Assembly: GCA_016763045.1 (NCBI GenBank)
Contig: JAESUN010000228.1
Span: 1 to 8,466, forward strand
DNA length: 8,466 nucleotides
Direction of reading: 5' to 3'
Source of the DNA: Opitutaceae bacterium
GTDB taxonomy: Bacteria > Verrucomicrobiota > Verrucomicrobiia > Opitutales > Opitutaceae
Positions 1 through 6,541 of the stretch are shown one piece after another; position 1 is the first letter of the stretch, and each line of letters begins with the position of its first letter. The translations under genes and the position numbers were made by a program. The notes below the pieces were generated by a model. The model was not told where the DNA came from and did not search any database. It saw nothing but the letters and a program-made list of their open reading frames with translations.

Positions 1-519
1 ATTGGAGGAGATCATTTTACCAATGATCTGAGCGTTGGGTTGCGCTTGCCGACAAACCAGGCCGAAAACTTAAAAGTGCGTTCCGGCAATGCGATGGTAT
101 TGGTTCAAGATAAAAAAGAGAAGACGTGGCTCAATGGTGATTTAGCGATTGGTGATCGGCAAATTTCGCAGAAAGCGATCGAGCAAATTTTATCGGCCAG
201 GACAGTTGAATTATTTGAGATTTTGAAGAAAACATTGGGCAATCAGTTTAAACCTGAATCATTGGGGAATGGGATTGTTTTAACAGGAGGAGCTTCTCGG
301 CTTCCTGGGATAGATGAGGTTGCCTCTCAGGTATTGGGTGTTCCTGCTCGAACTGGTGAAAGTCCTGCTTGGGTGATGGAAGAGCTTTCAGAACCGGAAT
401 TTAGTACGGTTTTGGGTTTATTGAACTATGGTCTGAACTATCACGGTGAAGTGTCGGAAAAGAAACAGAATTCAAGAGGCTTGTTGGGCCGTGTTAAACA
501 GATTTTTGCAACCGCTTAA
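1..519 (+). CDS. ftsA: Cell division protein FtsA, C-terminal part (5' end outside window)
   Basis: FtsA is the actin-like ATPase that tethers FtsZ polymers to the inner face of the cytoplasmic membrane and recruits later divisome proteins. The frame is open from base 1, so the gene starts upstream; the TTG at 40 is internal, because the residues before it (GGDHFTNDLSVGLRLP) already match the family. What is visible is the last 172 residues. They include the AE-x-LK segment near fragment residue 21, and the adenine-binding motif of the actin fold, GIVLTGGASRLPGI, from about fragment residue 91. The last residues (GLLGRVKQIFATA) form a short basic/hydrophobic amphipathic stretch that fits the membrane-targeting helix of FtsA. 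ftsZ follows after 12 bases, the classic ftsA-ftsZ order, so the two are almost certainly co-transcribed. The identification is secure; only the missing N-terminal part (1A, 1C and nucleotide-binding phosphate loops) cannot be judged. Confidence 0.93.
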   Translation: MGGDHFTNDLSVGLRLPTNQAENLKVRSGNAMVLVQDKKEKTWLNGDLAIGDRQISQKAIEQILSARTVELFEILKKTLGNQFKPESLGNGIVLTGGASRLPGIDEVASQVLGVPARTGESPAWVMEELSEPEFSTVLGLLNYGLNYHGEVSEKKQNSRGLLGRVKQIFATA

Positions 520-531
520 AAGGATACAATC

Positions 532-1815
532 ATGGATAATCTTATTCCAGAAGAAGAGTCATTATTTGAAAAAGAGGAGTTAATGGATCGTGAGATTTCC
601 ATAAAAATGTTGGGTATTGGCGGGGCTGGTTCAAATGCAATTGATCGACTGAAGCTAGGAAACCTAGATAGAGTGGGGATGACAGTTGTGAATACGGATA
701 GCCAGGCGTTAGCAGCTTCCCCCGTAGAGGAGAAAATTTTAATAGGGAGTGCGTTGACTAGGGGGTTGGGAGCTGGAGGAGATCCTGAATTGGGTCGACT
801 AGCAGCTGAAGCAGAACGTGATGTTATTGCTGAGGCATTGCGGGATGTGGATTTAGTTTTCTTGGTCGCTGGTATGGGAGGTGGGACAGGAAGTGGTGCT
901 GCTCCGGTCGTGGCGGAGCTTGCTTCTCAATCAGGAGCTCTGGTCATTGCGTTTGTCACGATGCCGTTCACTTTTGAAGGAGGGCGCCGACTCAAGCAGG
1001 CAGATGAAGGCTTGATTGCGTTACGAGCTGTTTGTGATGCGGTGATTCCTTTGCCCAATGATATTTTGCTTCAACAGTCGGATGAAAATTCAAGTGTCTT
1101 GAATGCGTTTGCAAAAGCGGATGAATGGATTGATCACGCTGTCACGTCGATTTGGTCGATGTTGTTTAAGACAGGGCTTATCAATATTGATTTTGCGGCA
1201 CTTCGACAGGTGTTTGCTCATAAGAGCGGAAAAACTTTATTTGGTATTGGCAGAGGAGAGGGAGAAAATGCAACAGGACAGGCGATCGAAAATCTCAAAA
1301 TGTGTCCCTTGTTACATACCCCAGAGTTTTCACGGAAAGCGGACAGGTTGTTGGTGAATATTGTAGGTGGCCCTAATTTGTCTTTGACTGAGGTGAATGA
1401 AATCATGTCGGCAATTGCAGAGGACTTTGGCCGGGATCCTTATATCGTCATGGGGGCTGTTATTGATGAAGACTTGGCTGGGCAGGTGGAAATTTGTGTG
1501 ATTGGAACGACTAATATCAATGCCCGTGGCGGCTATAATCAGGGAGATGTTGCCAAGGTTGTGAGGGTTTCACGGAAAGGAAGGATCATTCCGAAAGGGA
1601 AAAAGACTGTCCTCTCCGAAAAAGAGAAAAAAACTCCTGTAAAGGAGGAAGAAGCTCAGTCGATTCCGATATCCTTAGCTTTTGATCAGGATGAGTTTGC
1701 GTTTGGAGAGGCAGATAAACGAGGTCATTTCGATCACACAGAACGAAACTTGTTTGAAGGGCAGGATATCGATTTGCCGACTTATTTGCGAAAAGGAATA
1801 AAAATAAGTCTTTAA
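532..1815 (+). CDS. ftsZ: Cell division protein FtsZ, with an atypical T7 loop
   Basis: FtsZ is the bacterial tubulin homologue that polymerises into the cytokinetic ring in a GTP-dependent way. The 427 residues contain the nucleotide-binding glycine motif GIGGAGSNA (28-36), the tubulin signature GGGTGSG (116-122), the EGGRR segment (149-153) and PNDILL (175-180). A variable charged linker (about 350-400) is followed by the conserved C-terminal peptide DLPTYLRKG, which normally binds FtsA and ZipA-like partners. A short basic tail KISL ends the protein. The T7 loop reads N218-I-D220-F-A-A223-L-R. By alignment with the usual NVDFADV, D220 corresponds to E. coli Asp209 and is kept, but A223 stands where Asp212 is expected; both aspartates help hydrolyse GTP bound in the neighbouring subunit. 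The start is supported by AGGA 7 bases upstream of the ATG and by family length. It lies directly behind ftsA. Confidence 0.96.
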   Translation: MDNLIPEEESLFEKEELMDREISIKMLGIGGAGSNAIDRLKLGNLDRVGMTVVNTDSQALAASPVEEKILIGSALTRGLGAGGDPELGRLAAEAERDVIAEALRDVDLVFLVAGMGGGTGSGAAPVVAELASQSGALVIAFVTMPFTFEGGRRLKQADEGLIALRAVCDAVIPLPNDILLQQSDENSSVLNAFAKADEWIDHAVTSIWSMLFKTGLINIDFAALRQVFAHKSGKTLFGIGRGEGENATGQAIENLKMCPLLHTPEFSRKADRLLVNIVGGPNLSLTEVNEIMSAIAEDFGRDPYIVMGAVIDEDLAGQVEICVIGTTNINARGGYNQGDVAKVVRVSRKGRIIPKGKKTVLSEKEKKTPVKEEEAQSIPISLAFDQDEFAFGEADKRGHFDHTERNLFEGQDIDLPTYLRKGIKISL

Positions 1816-1978
1816 TTGATCGAGTAACAGGCAATTGGGGATCAGGTTCAACTTTGCGGTTGAAAGAGCTTCCATGTGAGCATTTTTAAAAAGATCGCTT
1901 GTTTGGCTTAATGTTGTCTGTTTGCGAGGTTCTTTTGGTTTTAATTGGCTTTTTATGGGCCTAACAGTGTGATTTAGT
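1816..1978. other. ftsZ-obg intergenic region, no clear signal
   Basis: This 163-base gap holds no credible gene. A 6-bp inverted repeat (TTCAAC at 1847-1852, GTTGAA at 1859-1864) has no T-tract after it, so it is not a convincing terminator. A TTTTTAAAAA run lies at 1883-1892. No good -35/-10 pair with 16-18 base spacing could be found, and no Shine-Dalgarno sequence precedes obg. Read-through from ftsZ into obg is therefore plausible, but a weak or non-sigma70 promoter cannot be excluded. Confidence 0.4.
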
Positions 1979-2980
1979 ATGTTTATTGATGAGGTAGTAG
2001 TGACGGCGACAGCTGGTGATGGAGGTCGTGGGTGTGTCAGTTTTCGTAGGGAAAAATTTGAACCGATGGGAGGACCCAATGGCGGAGACGGTGGGGCTGG
2101 AGGAAATGTGGTTGTTATGGCAGATCACGATATTAATAATTTAAATGCCTACCGATTTCGGCCGAAATGGAAGGCGAATCGCGGTGAGCATGGGAGAGGA
2201 TCAAATGGATACGGGAAGGCTGGTGAAGATGTTATCTTAAGAGTCGCTCCTGGGACGGTGATCATTAGTGAGGAGACGGGTAAGGTCGTAGCTGAATTGC
2301 TCGAGAATGAAGAAAGTGTGGTTTTACTCAAAGGTGGAAATGGGGGATGGGGAAATACACATTTTAAGTCATCTGTTACACAAGCGCCTAAAAGAGCTAA
2401 TCCAGGACAACTTGGCGAAACCGGGAAATTTCGGTTAGTGTTGAAGACGTTGGCAGATGTTGGGTTGGTTGGATTTCCCAATGCCGGAAAGTCTTCCTTG
2501 ATCGGATTGATCACAAAAGCTCATCCCAAATGTGCTGCATATCCGTTTACGACACTTCATCCTCAGGTTGGCGTCATTGAATTTGAGCAGGATTATAAAC
2601 GATTGGTGATGGCAGATGTGCCGGGTTTGATTCCTGGAGCAAGTGAGAATAAAGGGCTGGGTCATCGCTTTCTGAAACATATTGAGCGCTGTCGCATCTT
2701 GTTGATTATCATTGATATGGAAGGAACAGATGGCCGAGATCCTTGTGAAGACTACCTCCAATTGTTGGAGGAATTACGTCTTTATGATCCGCTTTTGCTG
2801 GATAAACCACGTTTGATCATCCCTAATAAAATGGATGGGGAAAACGCAGAGGATAACCTCAAAAGGCTTCGAAGTCTCAACTTAGGGGGAATCCTACCGA
2901 TATCATGTTTAACCGAAGAGGGTATTGCTGATTTGAAAGAGCAACTTTACCTAAGGGTTACACCTCTAGAAGAGGTGTGA
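1979..2980 (+). CDS. obg: Obg/CgtA GTPase, ribosome assembly and growth control
   Basis: Obg is an essential GTPase that binds the 50S subunit, acts as a late assembly checkpoint and links ribosome state to growth, replication and (p)ppGpp. The 333-residue product has the two expected domains. First is the glycine-rich Obg fold (about 1-158), with GDGG, CVSFRREKF and GGPNGGDGG in the first 42 residues. It is followed by the G domain: G1 GFPNAGKSS (165-173), G2 YPFTT, G3 DVPGLIPG (from 213), G4 NKMD (283-286) and a G5-like SCL (309-311). The protein ends soon after the G domain, so it is the short form without the extra C-terminal domain found in some species. The ATG at 1979 matches the family start (M-F-I-D-E-V), yet there is no Shine-Dalgarno sequence before it. 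The last codons form part of a terminator hairpin. Placement behind ftsZ is noteworthy, since obg often follows rplU-rpmA. Confidence 0.96.
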   Translation: MFIDEVVVTATAGDGGRGCVSFRREKFEPMGGPNGGDGGAGGNVVVMADHDINNLNAYRFRPKWKANRGEHGRGSNGYGKAGEDVILRVAPGTVIISEETGKVVAELLENEESVVLLKGGNGGWGNTHFKSSVTQAPKRANPGQLGETGKFRLVLKTLADVGLVGFPNAGKSSLIGLITKAHPKCAAYPFTTLHPQVGVIEFEQDYKRLVMADVPGLIPGASENKGLGHRFLKHIERCRILLIIIDMEGTDGRDPCEDYLQLLEELRLYDPLLLDKPRLIIPNKMDGENAEDNLKRLRSLNLGGILPISCLTEEGIADLKEQLYLRVTPLEEV

Positions 2981-2985
2981 TTTTT
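2958..2985 (+). terminator. Rho-independent terminator overlapping the obg 3' end
   Basis: A perfect 8-bp stem (ACACCTCT at 2960-2967, AGAGGTGT at 2971-2978) closes a 3-base loop (AGA). It is extended outward by a T-G and a T-A pair and followed at once by five T residues (2981-2985). This is textbook intrinsic terminator geometry. The obg stop codon TGA (2978-2980) lies in the 3' arm, so the last sense codons and the terminator share the same bases. It would end the ftsA-ftsZ-obg transcript and separate it from the unit starting at 3041. Confidence 0.8.
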
Positions 2986-3024
2986 GGGAGCCGTTAGGCT
3001 GTTCTTTTAAAAGGCAACCTTCGA

Positions 3025-3030
3025 TCTAAT
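3025..3030 (+). promoter_or_regulatory. Possible -10 element for the 3041 gene
   Basis: TCTAAT matches the sigma70 -10 consensus in five of six positions and sits between the obg terminator and the next start codon, where a promoter is needed. The hexamer 17 bases upstream (TTCTTT, 3002-3007) is a poor -35. If used, transcription would begin only a few bases before the ATG at 3041, which fits the absence of a Shine-Dalgarno sequence and would give an almost leaderless mRNA. This is a weak, position-based call. Confidence 0.25.
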
Positions 3031-3040
3031 CTCCCTAAAT

Positions 3041-3547
3041 ATGTCAGAGTTCCGATCCCTTCTTATGAGGTCGAACCGATTACTCGGTGCGAATCTTGTT
3101 GAAAAAAGTCTTGTCAAAATTGAAGACCTTGAAAAGGCGAATGAACGTCTTTTCGACTTGATTAAGACAGGAACGGGCAGAGAGGCGAGTCTTCTGGCTA
3201 TCTTGATTCAGGAGGATGAGGCGTTGTCGGAGGATGCTCTTCTCTCTTTTCTCGTGGAAGAAGAGGGCTTGGCGTTGATTGATCTAGTCGATGTTGATAC
3301 CCCAAGTGAGCTGAAAGGTACTATTGAGGCAGATGCTTGCTGGAGTACTTGGACGGTTCCTTTTGATAAAGAGGGAGATTTTTATTATATAGCTACTGCC
3401 TATTACTTGAGTCCTCTCGCTAGAGAATATTGGGAGAAGAAACTTGAGGGTCATATTATTTGGTATGGGACAACGATGTCTTCAATCATAGGCTACATGG
3501 AACGTTGTCAAGACGAAGGGCTGTTAGTGGGCCTTTCAGAGGATTAA
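3041..3547 (+). CDS. Stand-alone protein resembling the GspE/PilB N-terminal domain
   Basis: The 168-residue product has no catalytic motif, signal peptide or membrane segment. Its layout resembles the N-terminal regulatory domain of type II secretion/type IV pilus ATPases (GspE-N/MshEN type). An opening LLGANLVEKSLVKIEDLEKA pattern is followed by a second helical pair (ALLSFLVEEEGLALIDL), then by a strand-rich half that runs from WTVPF to the C-terminus and includes residues like the family's 'vlPl...g.l.vA...P' core (WTVPFDKEGDFYYIATAYYLSP). The neighbouring ATPase, which starts 3 bases after the stop, carries its own copy of such a domain. The pair is most simply read as an accessory subunit translated together with the ATPase, perhaps a duplicated and detached N-domain. 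The ATG is the only available start: an in-frame TAA lies at 3008-3010 and no GTG/TTG intervenes, though no Shine-Dalgarno is present. The domain assignment is by pattern only and should be held loosely. Confidence 0.62.
   Translation: MSEFRSLLMRSNRLLGANLVEKSLVKIEDLEKANERLFDLIKTGTGREASLLAILIQEDEALSEDALLSFLVEEEGLALIDLVDVDTPSELKGTIEADACWSTWTVPFDKEGDFYYIATAYYLSPLAREYWEKKLEGHIIWYGTTMSSIIGYMERCQDEGLLVGLSED
3538..3543 (+). promoter_or_regulatory. Shine-Dalgarno of the GspE-like gene, inside the upstream gene
   Basis: AGAGGA lies 7 bases before the ATG at 3551 and is encoded within the last three sense codons of the preceding gene, whose TAA is at 3545-3547. This arrangement supports the chosen start and suggests translational coupling of the two proteins. 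Confidence 0.75.
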
Positions 3548-3550
3548 GTT

Positions 3551-5263
3551 ATGGCGCTTGGAAGACTTCAGACAACTATCATAAAAAACCTTCGTCGGTT
3601 TGAGCTGTTAAGTGATGAGCAGGTGGAGAGTATACTTAATAGTCCCCCAGGGATGACAGGTGAGGCACTTGATCAGCTTTTAGTGGAGAAGTACCAGGTC
3701 GCTTCTCAGTATCTTCTAGTTTCCAAAGCGAGAGCTTTTAGGATGTCACCGTTTAATGCCTCAAAATTGCAACTGCATAACGGGACTTTTGAGCTGATTG
3801 ATTTAGAGTTTTGTCAGAAGAATCTCGTGTTGCCAGTTAGTTCAACCAATGAATTCATTATTGTCGCTTTCTCGAAGCCTTTCGAACTGACGATTTCCCA
3901 TAAGATACAGGAACTTTCTGAAAGAAAAGTCATTCCACTGCTTTCGAGTGAAAAAGATATTAGAGAGAAGCTAAATACTGATTCATCGAGATCCGATGAA
4001 CAATTTGCTGATGTTGTCGAAGCGGTTGGTGTGGAATTTGATTCGGGAGATTCTGAATTCGGTGATGCAGATGCCGAAAACGAAGAGTCTGCTCCTATCA
4101 TTCAGTTGGCAGGTCGTATCATCGAAGATGCGCACCGTAGTGGAACAAGTGATATTCACATTGAGCCTTGGGAGAAAGAGATAATCGTTCGCTACCGAAT
4201 TGATGGTGTTTGCCAGGAGAAGCTGAGGCTACCTTTTAAAGTCGGACCTGCGTTGATTGCTCGGTTGAAAATAATGGCCAATCTTGATATTTCGGAGAGG
4301 CGTCTACCGCAAGATGGTCGTATTGTGTTTAAGCACTTTACGAAGAAGAACGTGGATATTGATTTACGTGTTTCGACTGCTCCTCTTAATCATGGGGAAG
4401 GGATAGTGATGCGTATTCTGGATAAGCAAAAATCAACGCTACCACTACCTGCGTTAGGTTTTTCGGAAGCGAATCTTGAAATATACAGAGAGGTGATCCG
4501 GCAGCCATATGGTATGATTTTGCATTGTGGACCAACGGGCTCTGGTAAGTCGATGACGTTGTACTCTGCTCTTAATGAAGTGAGCTCTCCTGAGACTGTT
4601 GTTCGTACGGCAGAGGATCCTATTGAGTATACTCTTCCGGGGATTAATCAGATGCAGATGAATCGTAAGATTGGTCTGACGTTTTCGAGTGCATTGCGCT
4701 CTTTCTTGCGACAGGATCCTGATGTGATTCTGGTTGGGGAAATTCGTGATAAAGAAACTGCAAATATAGCTGTAGAAGCGGCTCTGACGGGGCATTTGTT
4801 GCTGAGCACATTACATACAAATGATGCTCCAGGGACTATCGCTCGTTTGACAGATATGGGTATCGAAACTTTTATGATTTCCTCTTCGTTGTTATGTGTT
4901 TGTGCTCAACGCTTAATGAGACGGGTTTGTAAAGTGTGTCGAGTTTCTTACGAGCCAGAGGGAAGAGAAAAAGAAATTTTAGAAAAAGCAATTGGGTGGA
5001 GTGGGTCTATTTTTAAGGCAAAACATGAAGGATGCTCACGGTGTAATGGCGTTGGCTATAAAGGTCGAATTGGTATCCATGAGTTGATGAAGATTAGCGA
5101 AGACCTTATAGATGGCATTAACAACGGGGTTGAAACATCTGATCTCAAGAAAATAGCCATGGCAAATGGAATGAAGACTCTTCACCAAGATAGTATGGAG
5201 AAGGTGAAGCTTGGTATCTCTTCGATTGAAGAGGCTCTTTGCACTGTTCCTCAGGACCTCTGA
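3551..5263 (+). CDS. gspE: GspE/PilB-family secretion or pilus assembly ATPase
   Basis: This hexameric cytoplasmic ATPase family powers pseudopilus (type II secretion) or type IV pilus extension at the inner membrane. All hallmarks are visible in the 570 residues. An N-terminal GspE-N-like domain (about 10-140) is followed by an acidic linker (about 150-180, rich in D, E and S). The core then runs through SDIHIEP, Walker A GPTGSGKS (327-334), an Asp box AEDPIEY, Walker [13 protein letters not shown] (389-400) and a His box STLHTNDA (419-426). A tetracysteine zinc motif comprises C460-x2-C463 and C495-x2-C498. The zinc motif and size are shared by GspE and PilB, so the sequence alone does not decide between them; no gspF, pilC, pilT or secretin gene is in the window. 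It appears intact and active. It forms a two-gene unit with the 3041 gene and is convergent with mnmA. Confidence 0.92.
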   Translation: MALGRLQTTIIKNLRRFELLSDEQVESILNSPPGMTGEALDQLLVEKYQVASQYLLVSKARAFRMSPFNASKLQLHNGTFELIDLEFCQKNLVLPVSSTNEFIIVAFSKPFELTISHKIQELSERKVIPLLSSEKDIREKLNTDSSRSDEQFADVVEAVGVEFDSGDSEFGDADAENEESAPIIQLAGRIIEDAHRSGTSDIHIEPWEKEIIVRYRIDGVCQEKLRLPFKVGPALIARLKIMANLDISERRLPQDGRIVFKHFTKKNVDIDLRVSTAPLNHGEGIVMRILDKQKSTLPLPALGFSEANLEIYREVIRQPYGMILHCGPTGSGKSMTLYSALNEVSSPETVVRTAEDPIEYTLPGINQMQMNRKIGLTFSSALRSFLRQDPDVILVGEIRDKETANIAVEAALTGHLLLSTLHTNDAPGTIARLTDMGIETFMISSSLLCVCAQRLMRRVCKVCRVSYEPEGREKEILEKAIGWSGSIFKAKHEGCSRCNGVGYKGRIGIHELMKISEDLIDGINNGVETSDLKKIAMANGMKTLHQDSMEKVKLGISSIEEALCTVPQDL

Positions 5264-5269
5264 TAGAGG
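5257..5269. other. Small hairpin between convergent gspE and mnmA
   Basis: CCTCT (5257-5261) and AGAGG (5265-5269) can form a 5-bp stem with a GAT loop. It overlaps the gspE stop codon TGA (5261-5263) and lies just past the mnmA stop on the other strand. Neither strand has a T-tract after it, so it is a poor intrinsic terminator. It could still stall or protect transcript ends in the 19-base gap. Weak support. Confidence 0.3.
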
Positions 5270-5282
5270 AAGGCGGAGGGCT

Positions 5283-6365
5283 TTAAACTATGTGCGTATA
5301 AATACCTCCTCCGATCAATTGATCCTTTTGATAAAGAGCGAGGACTTGGCCTTCTGCGATGGCTCGTTGAGGATTCTTGAATAGGATGCGGGCGCTTCCA
5401 TCAGGTAGAGGAATGAAGGTGATGGGAGTAGAGGGATCTCTGTAGCGCACCCTAGCTAGTAATTGTTTTTCTTCGATAATGGGGCCATTTAAAAAACTGA
5501 GGTTTTCGACAATGACCTCTTTGGTATACAAACCAGGCGCTTTTGTAGATTCAAAAGCAACTACCAGTTGATTGCTTTCTATTTTTTTACCGACGACGAC
5601 ATATCTCTCAAAGTCAGTATTCGAAGGGATGCCGATTCCTTTTCTTTGGCCAATGGTAAAGAGATGAAGGCCTTTGTGGGTTCCAAGGATTTTATTGTCA
5701 TTTGCGCGGATGATTTCGCCAGGTTTATCCGGGACATACTGGCTGAGAAAATCCTGCATACGTATGTTTCCGATAAAACAGATGCCTTGGCTGTCTTTTT
5801 TATCTGCGTTTGGCAGTCTTGCTTTTGTGGCTATTTTGCGAAGTTCTGGTTTGAGGAGATGTCCAATCGGGAAACGGGCATGGGCGACTTGATGTTGTTG
5901 CATCATGGCCAGGAAATAGGACTGATCTTTATTTCCATCTGCTCCACAGAAAACACCAAAGGTATCGGCATCAATTTGGCGCCTGATTGCGTAATGACCT
6001 GTGGCAACGGCCTCGAAACCATTTTTCAGGGCGTAATCAAGGAAAACACCAAATTTTATTTCTCGGTTACACATGACATCCGGATTTGGAGTAATGCCTT
6101 CTCGATAGCCTTTTAGCAGATAATCGACGATGGTCTCGCGGTATTCTTTCATCATGTTAACGACCCGAAACTCAATTCCTATGGTTTCGGCCACTGCGCG
6201 CGCATCTTCGATGTCTTGTAACCAGGGGCAATCCCCCAGGATATTATCTTCGTTGATCCAGTTCTTCATGTATGCACCCACAATATCTTCTCCTTGTTCT
6301 TTGAGAAGATAGGCTGCGACACTGCTGTCGACTCCACCGGACATTGCTACGAGGGTTTTGCTCAT
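5283..6365 (-). CDS. mnmA: tRNA-specific 2-thiouridylase MnmA
   Basis: MnmA activates U34 of tRNA-Lys, tRNA-Glu and tRNA-Gln with ATP and replaces the 2-oxygen with sulfur delivered by a persulfide relay (IscS or SufS plus Tus-like carriers), supporting accurate decoding. The 360-residue protein has the PP-loop SGGVDSS at 9-15, the [12 protein letters not shown] motif with catalytic Cys99, TGHYA at 122-126, the KDQSYFLA segment (146-153) and DSQGICFIG with the second catalytic Cys196. The C-terminal half (TIGQRKGIG, then the beta-barrel ending in GGGIY) completes the family architecture, and length is close to the E. coli enzyme. Both cysteines of the disulfide/persulfide mechanism are present, so it looks functional. 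No Shine-Dalgarno sequence precedes the ATG. It is convergent with gspE and divergent from the GH13 gene; neither neighbour is functionally linked. Confidence 0.96.
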   Translation of the reverse strand: MSKTLVAMSGGVDSSVAAYLLKEQGEDIVGAYMKNWINEDNILGDCPWLQDIEDARAVAETIGIEFRVVNMMKEYRETIVDYLLKGYREGITPNPDVMCNREIKFGVFLDYALKNGFEAVATGHYAIRRQIDADTFGVFCGADGNKDQSYFLAMMQQHQVAHARFPIGHLLKPELRKIATKARLPNADKKDSQGICFIGNIRMQDFLSQYVPDKPGEIIRANDNKILGTHKGLHLFTIGQRKGIGIPSNTDFERYVVVGKKIESNQLVVAFESTKAPGLYTKEVIVENLSFLNGPIIEEKQLLARVRYRDPSTPITFIPLPDGSARILFKNPQRAIAEGQVLALYQKDQLIGGGIYTHIV

Positions 6366-6541
6366 GAATAGATAGGATACTTAACAGTGATTAGGGCCTG
6401 GCAATCAAGTCGGTTGTGAATTGTTTTTCAAATGAAGGGTTTTTTCCGGTCGCAGTTTATACGTATAAAAAGCATCAGAGATGAGGATATGGCTTGTTGA
6501 TCCTTCATTGAAGTCCTATCTCTGCGGTTACTTTTTCTCCT
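6366..6541. other. Divergent promoter region between mnmA and the GH13 gene
   Basis: This 176-base gap must hold the promoters of two divergent genes. It contains the perfect palindrome described separately. It also has an 8-bp inverted repeat (AATGAAGG at 6431-6438, CCTTCATT at 6502-6509) spanning it, and a CTTCA-T-TGAAG dyad at 6503-6513. No gene was seen. The spanning repeat could be chance in a stretch this long. Confidence 0.55.
6456..6469. promoter_or_regulatory. 14-bp perfect palindrome with -10-like TATAAA on both strands
   Basis: TTTATAC at 6456-6462 is followed directly by its reverse complement GTATAAA at 6463-6469. TATAAA (five of six matches to TATAAT) is therefore present on the plus strand at 6464-6469 and on the minus strand at 6461-6456. 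This could give overlapping divergent -10 elements for the GH13 gene and mnmA, or be the operator of a dimeric regulator. Start sites would leave 5' leaders of roughly 65 and 85 bases. No good -35 hexamers accompany either, so the assignment is tentative; the palindrome itself is certain. Confidence 0.5.

Noticed and set aside
40..519. Start of the first gene at TTG 40
   Set aside because: The frame is open to base 1 and the residues before 40 match FtsA, so this is an internal codon of a gene cut by the window edge.
1328..1579. TTTCACGGAAAG repeated at 1328-1339 and 1568-1579 in ftsZ
   Set aside because: Both copies encode Ser-Arg-Lys in the same frame within ordinary coding sequence, with no flanking similarity; most likely chance.
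1847..1864. Inverted repeat TTCAAC/GTTGAA after ftsZ as a terminator
   Set aside because: The stem has only six weak pairs and no T-tract follows on the plus strand.
1675..2079. 134-codon minus-strand open frame across the ftsZ end, the gap and the obg start
   Set aside because: It is antisense to two conserved genes, has no family motif, and its composition is explained by the complement of glycine- and charge-rich coding sequence.
5272..5313. CGGAGG/CCTCCG complementarity across the mnmA 3' end
   Set aside because: The arms are short with a loop of about 28 bases inside coding sequence; no functional structure is supported.
5568..6116. 182-codon plus-strand open frame inside mnmA
   Set aside because: It is antisense to fully conserved mnmA motifs, including both catalytic cysteine regions' neighbourhood, and its product shows no recognisable domain.
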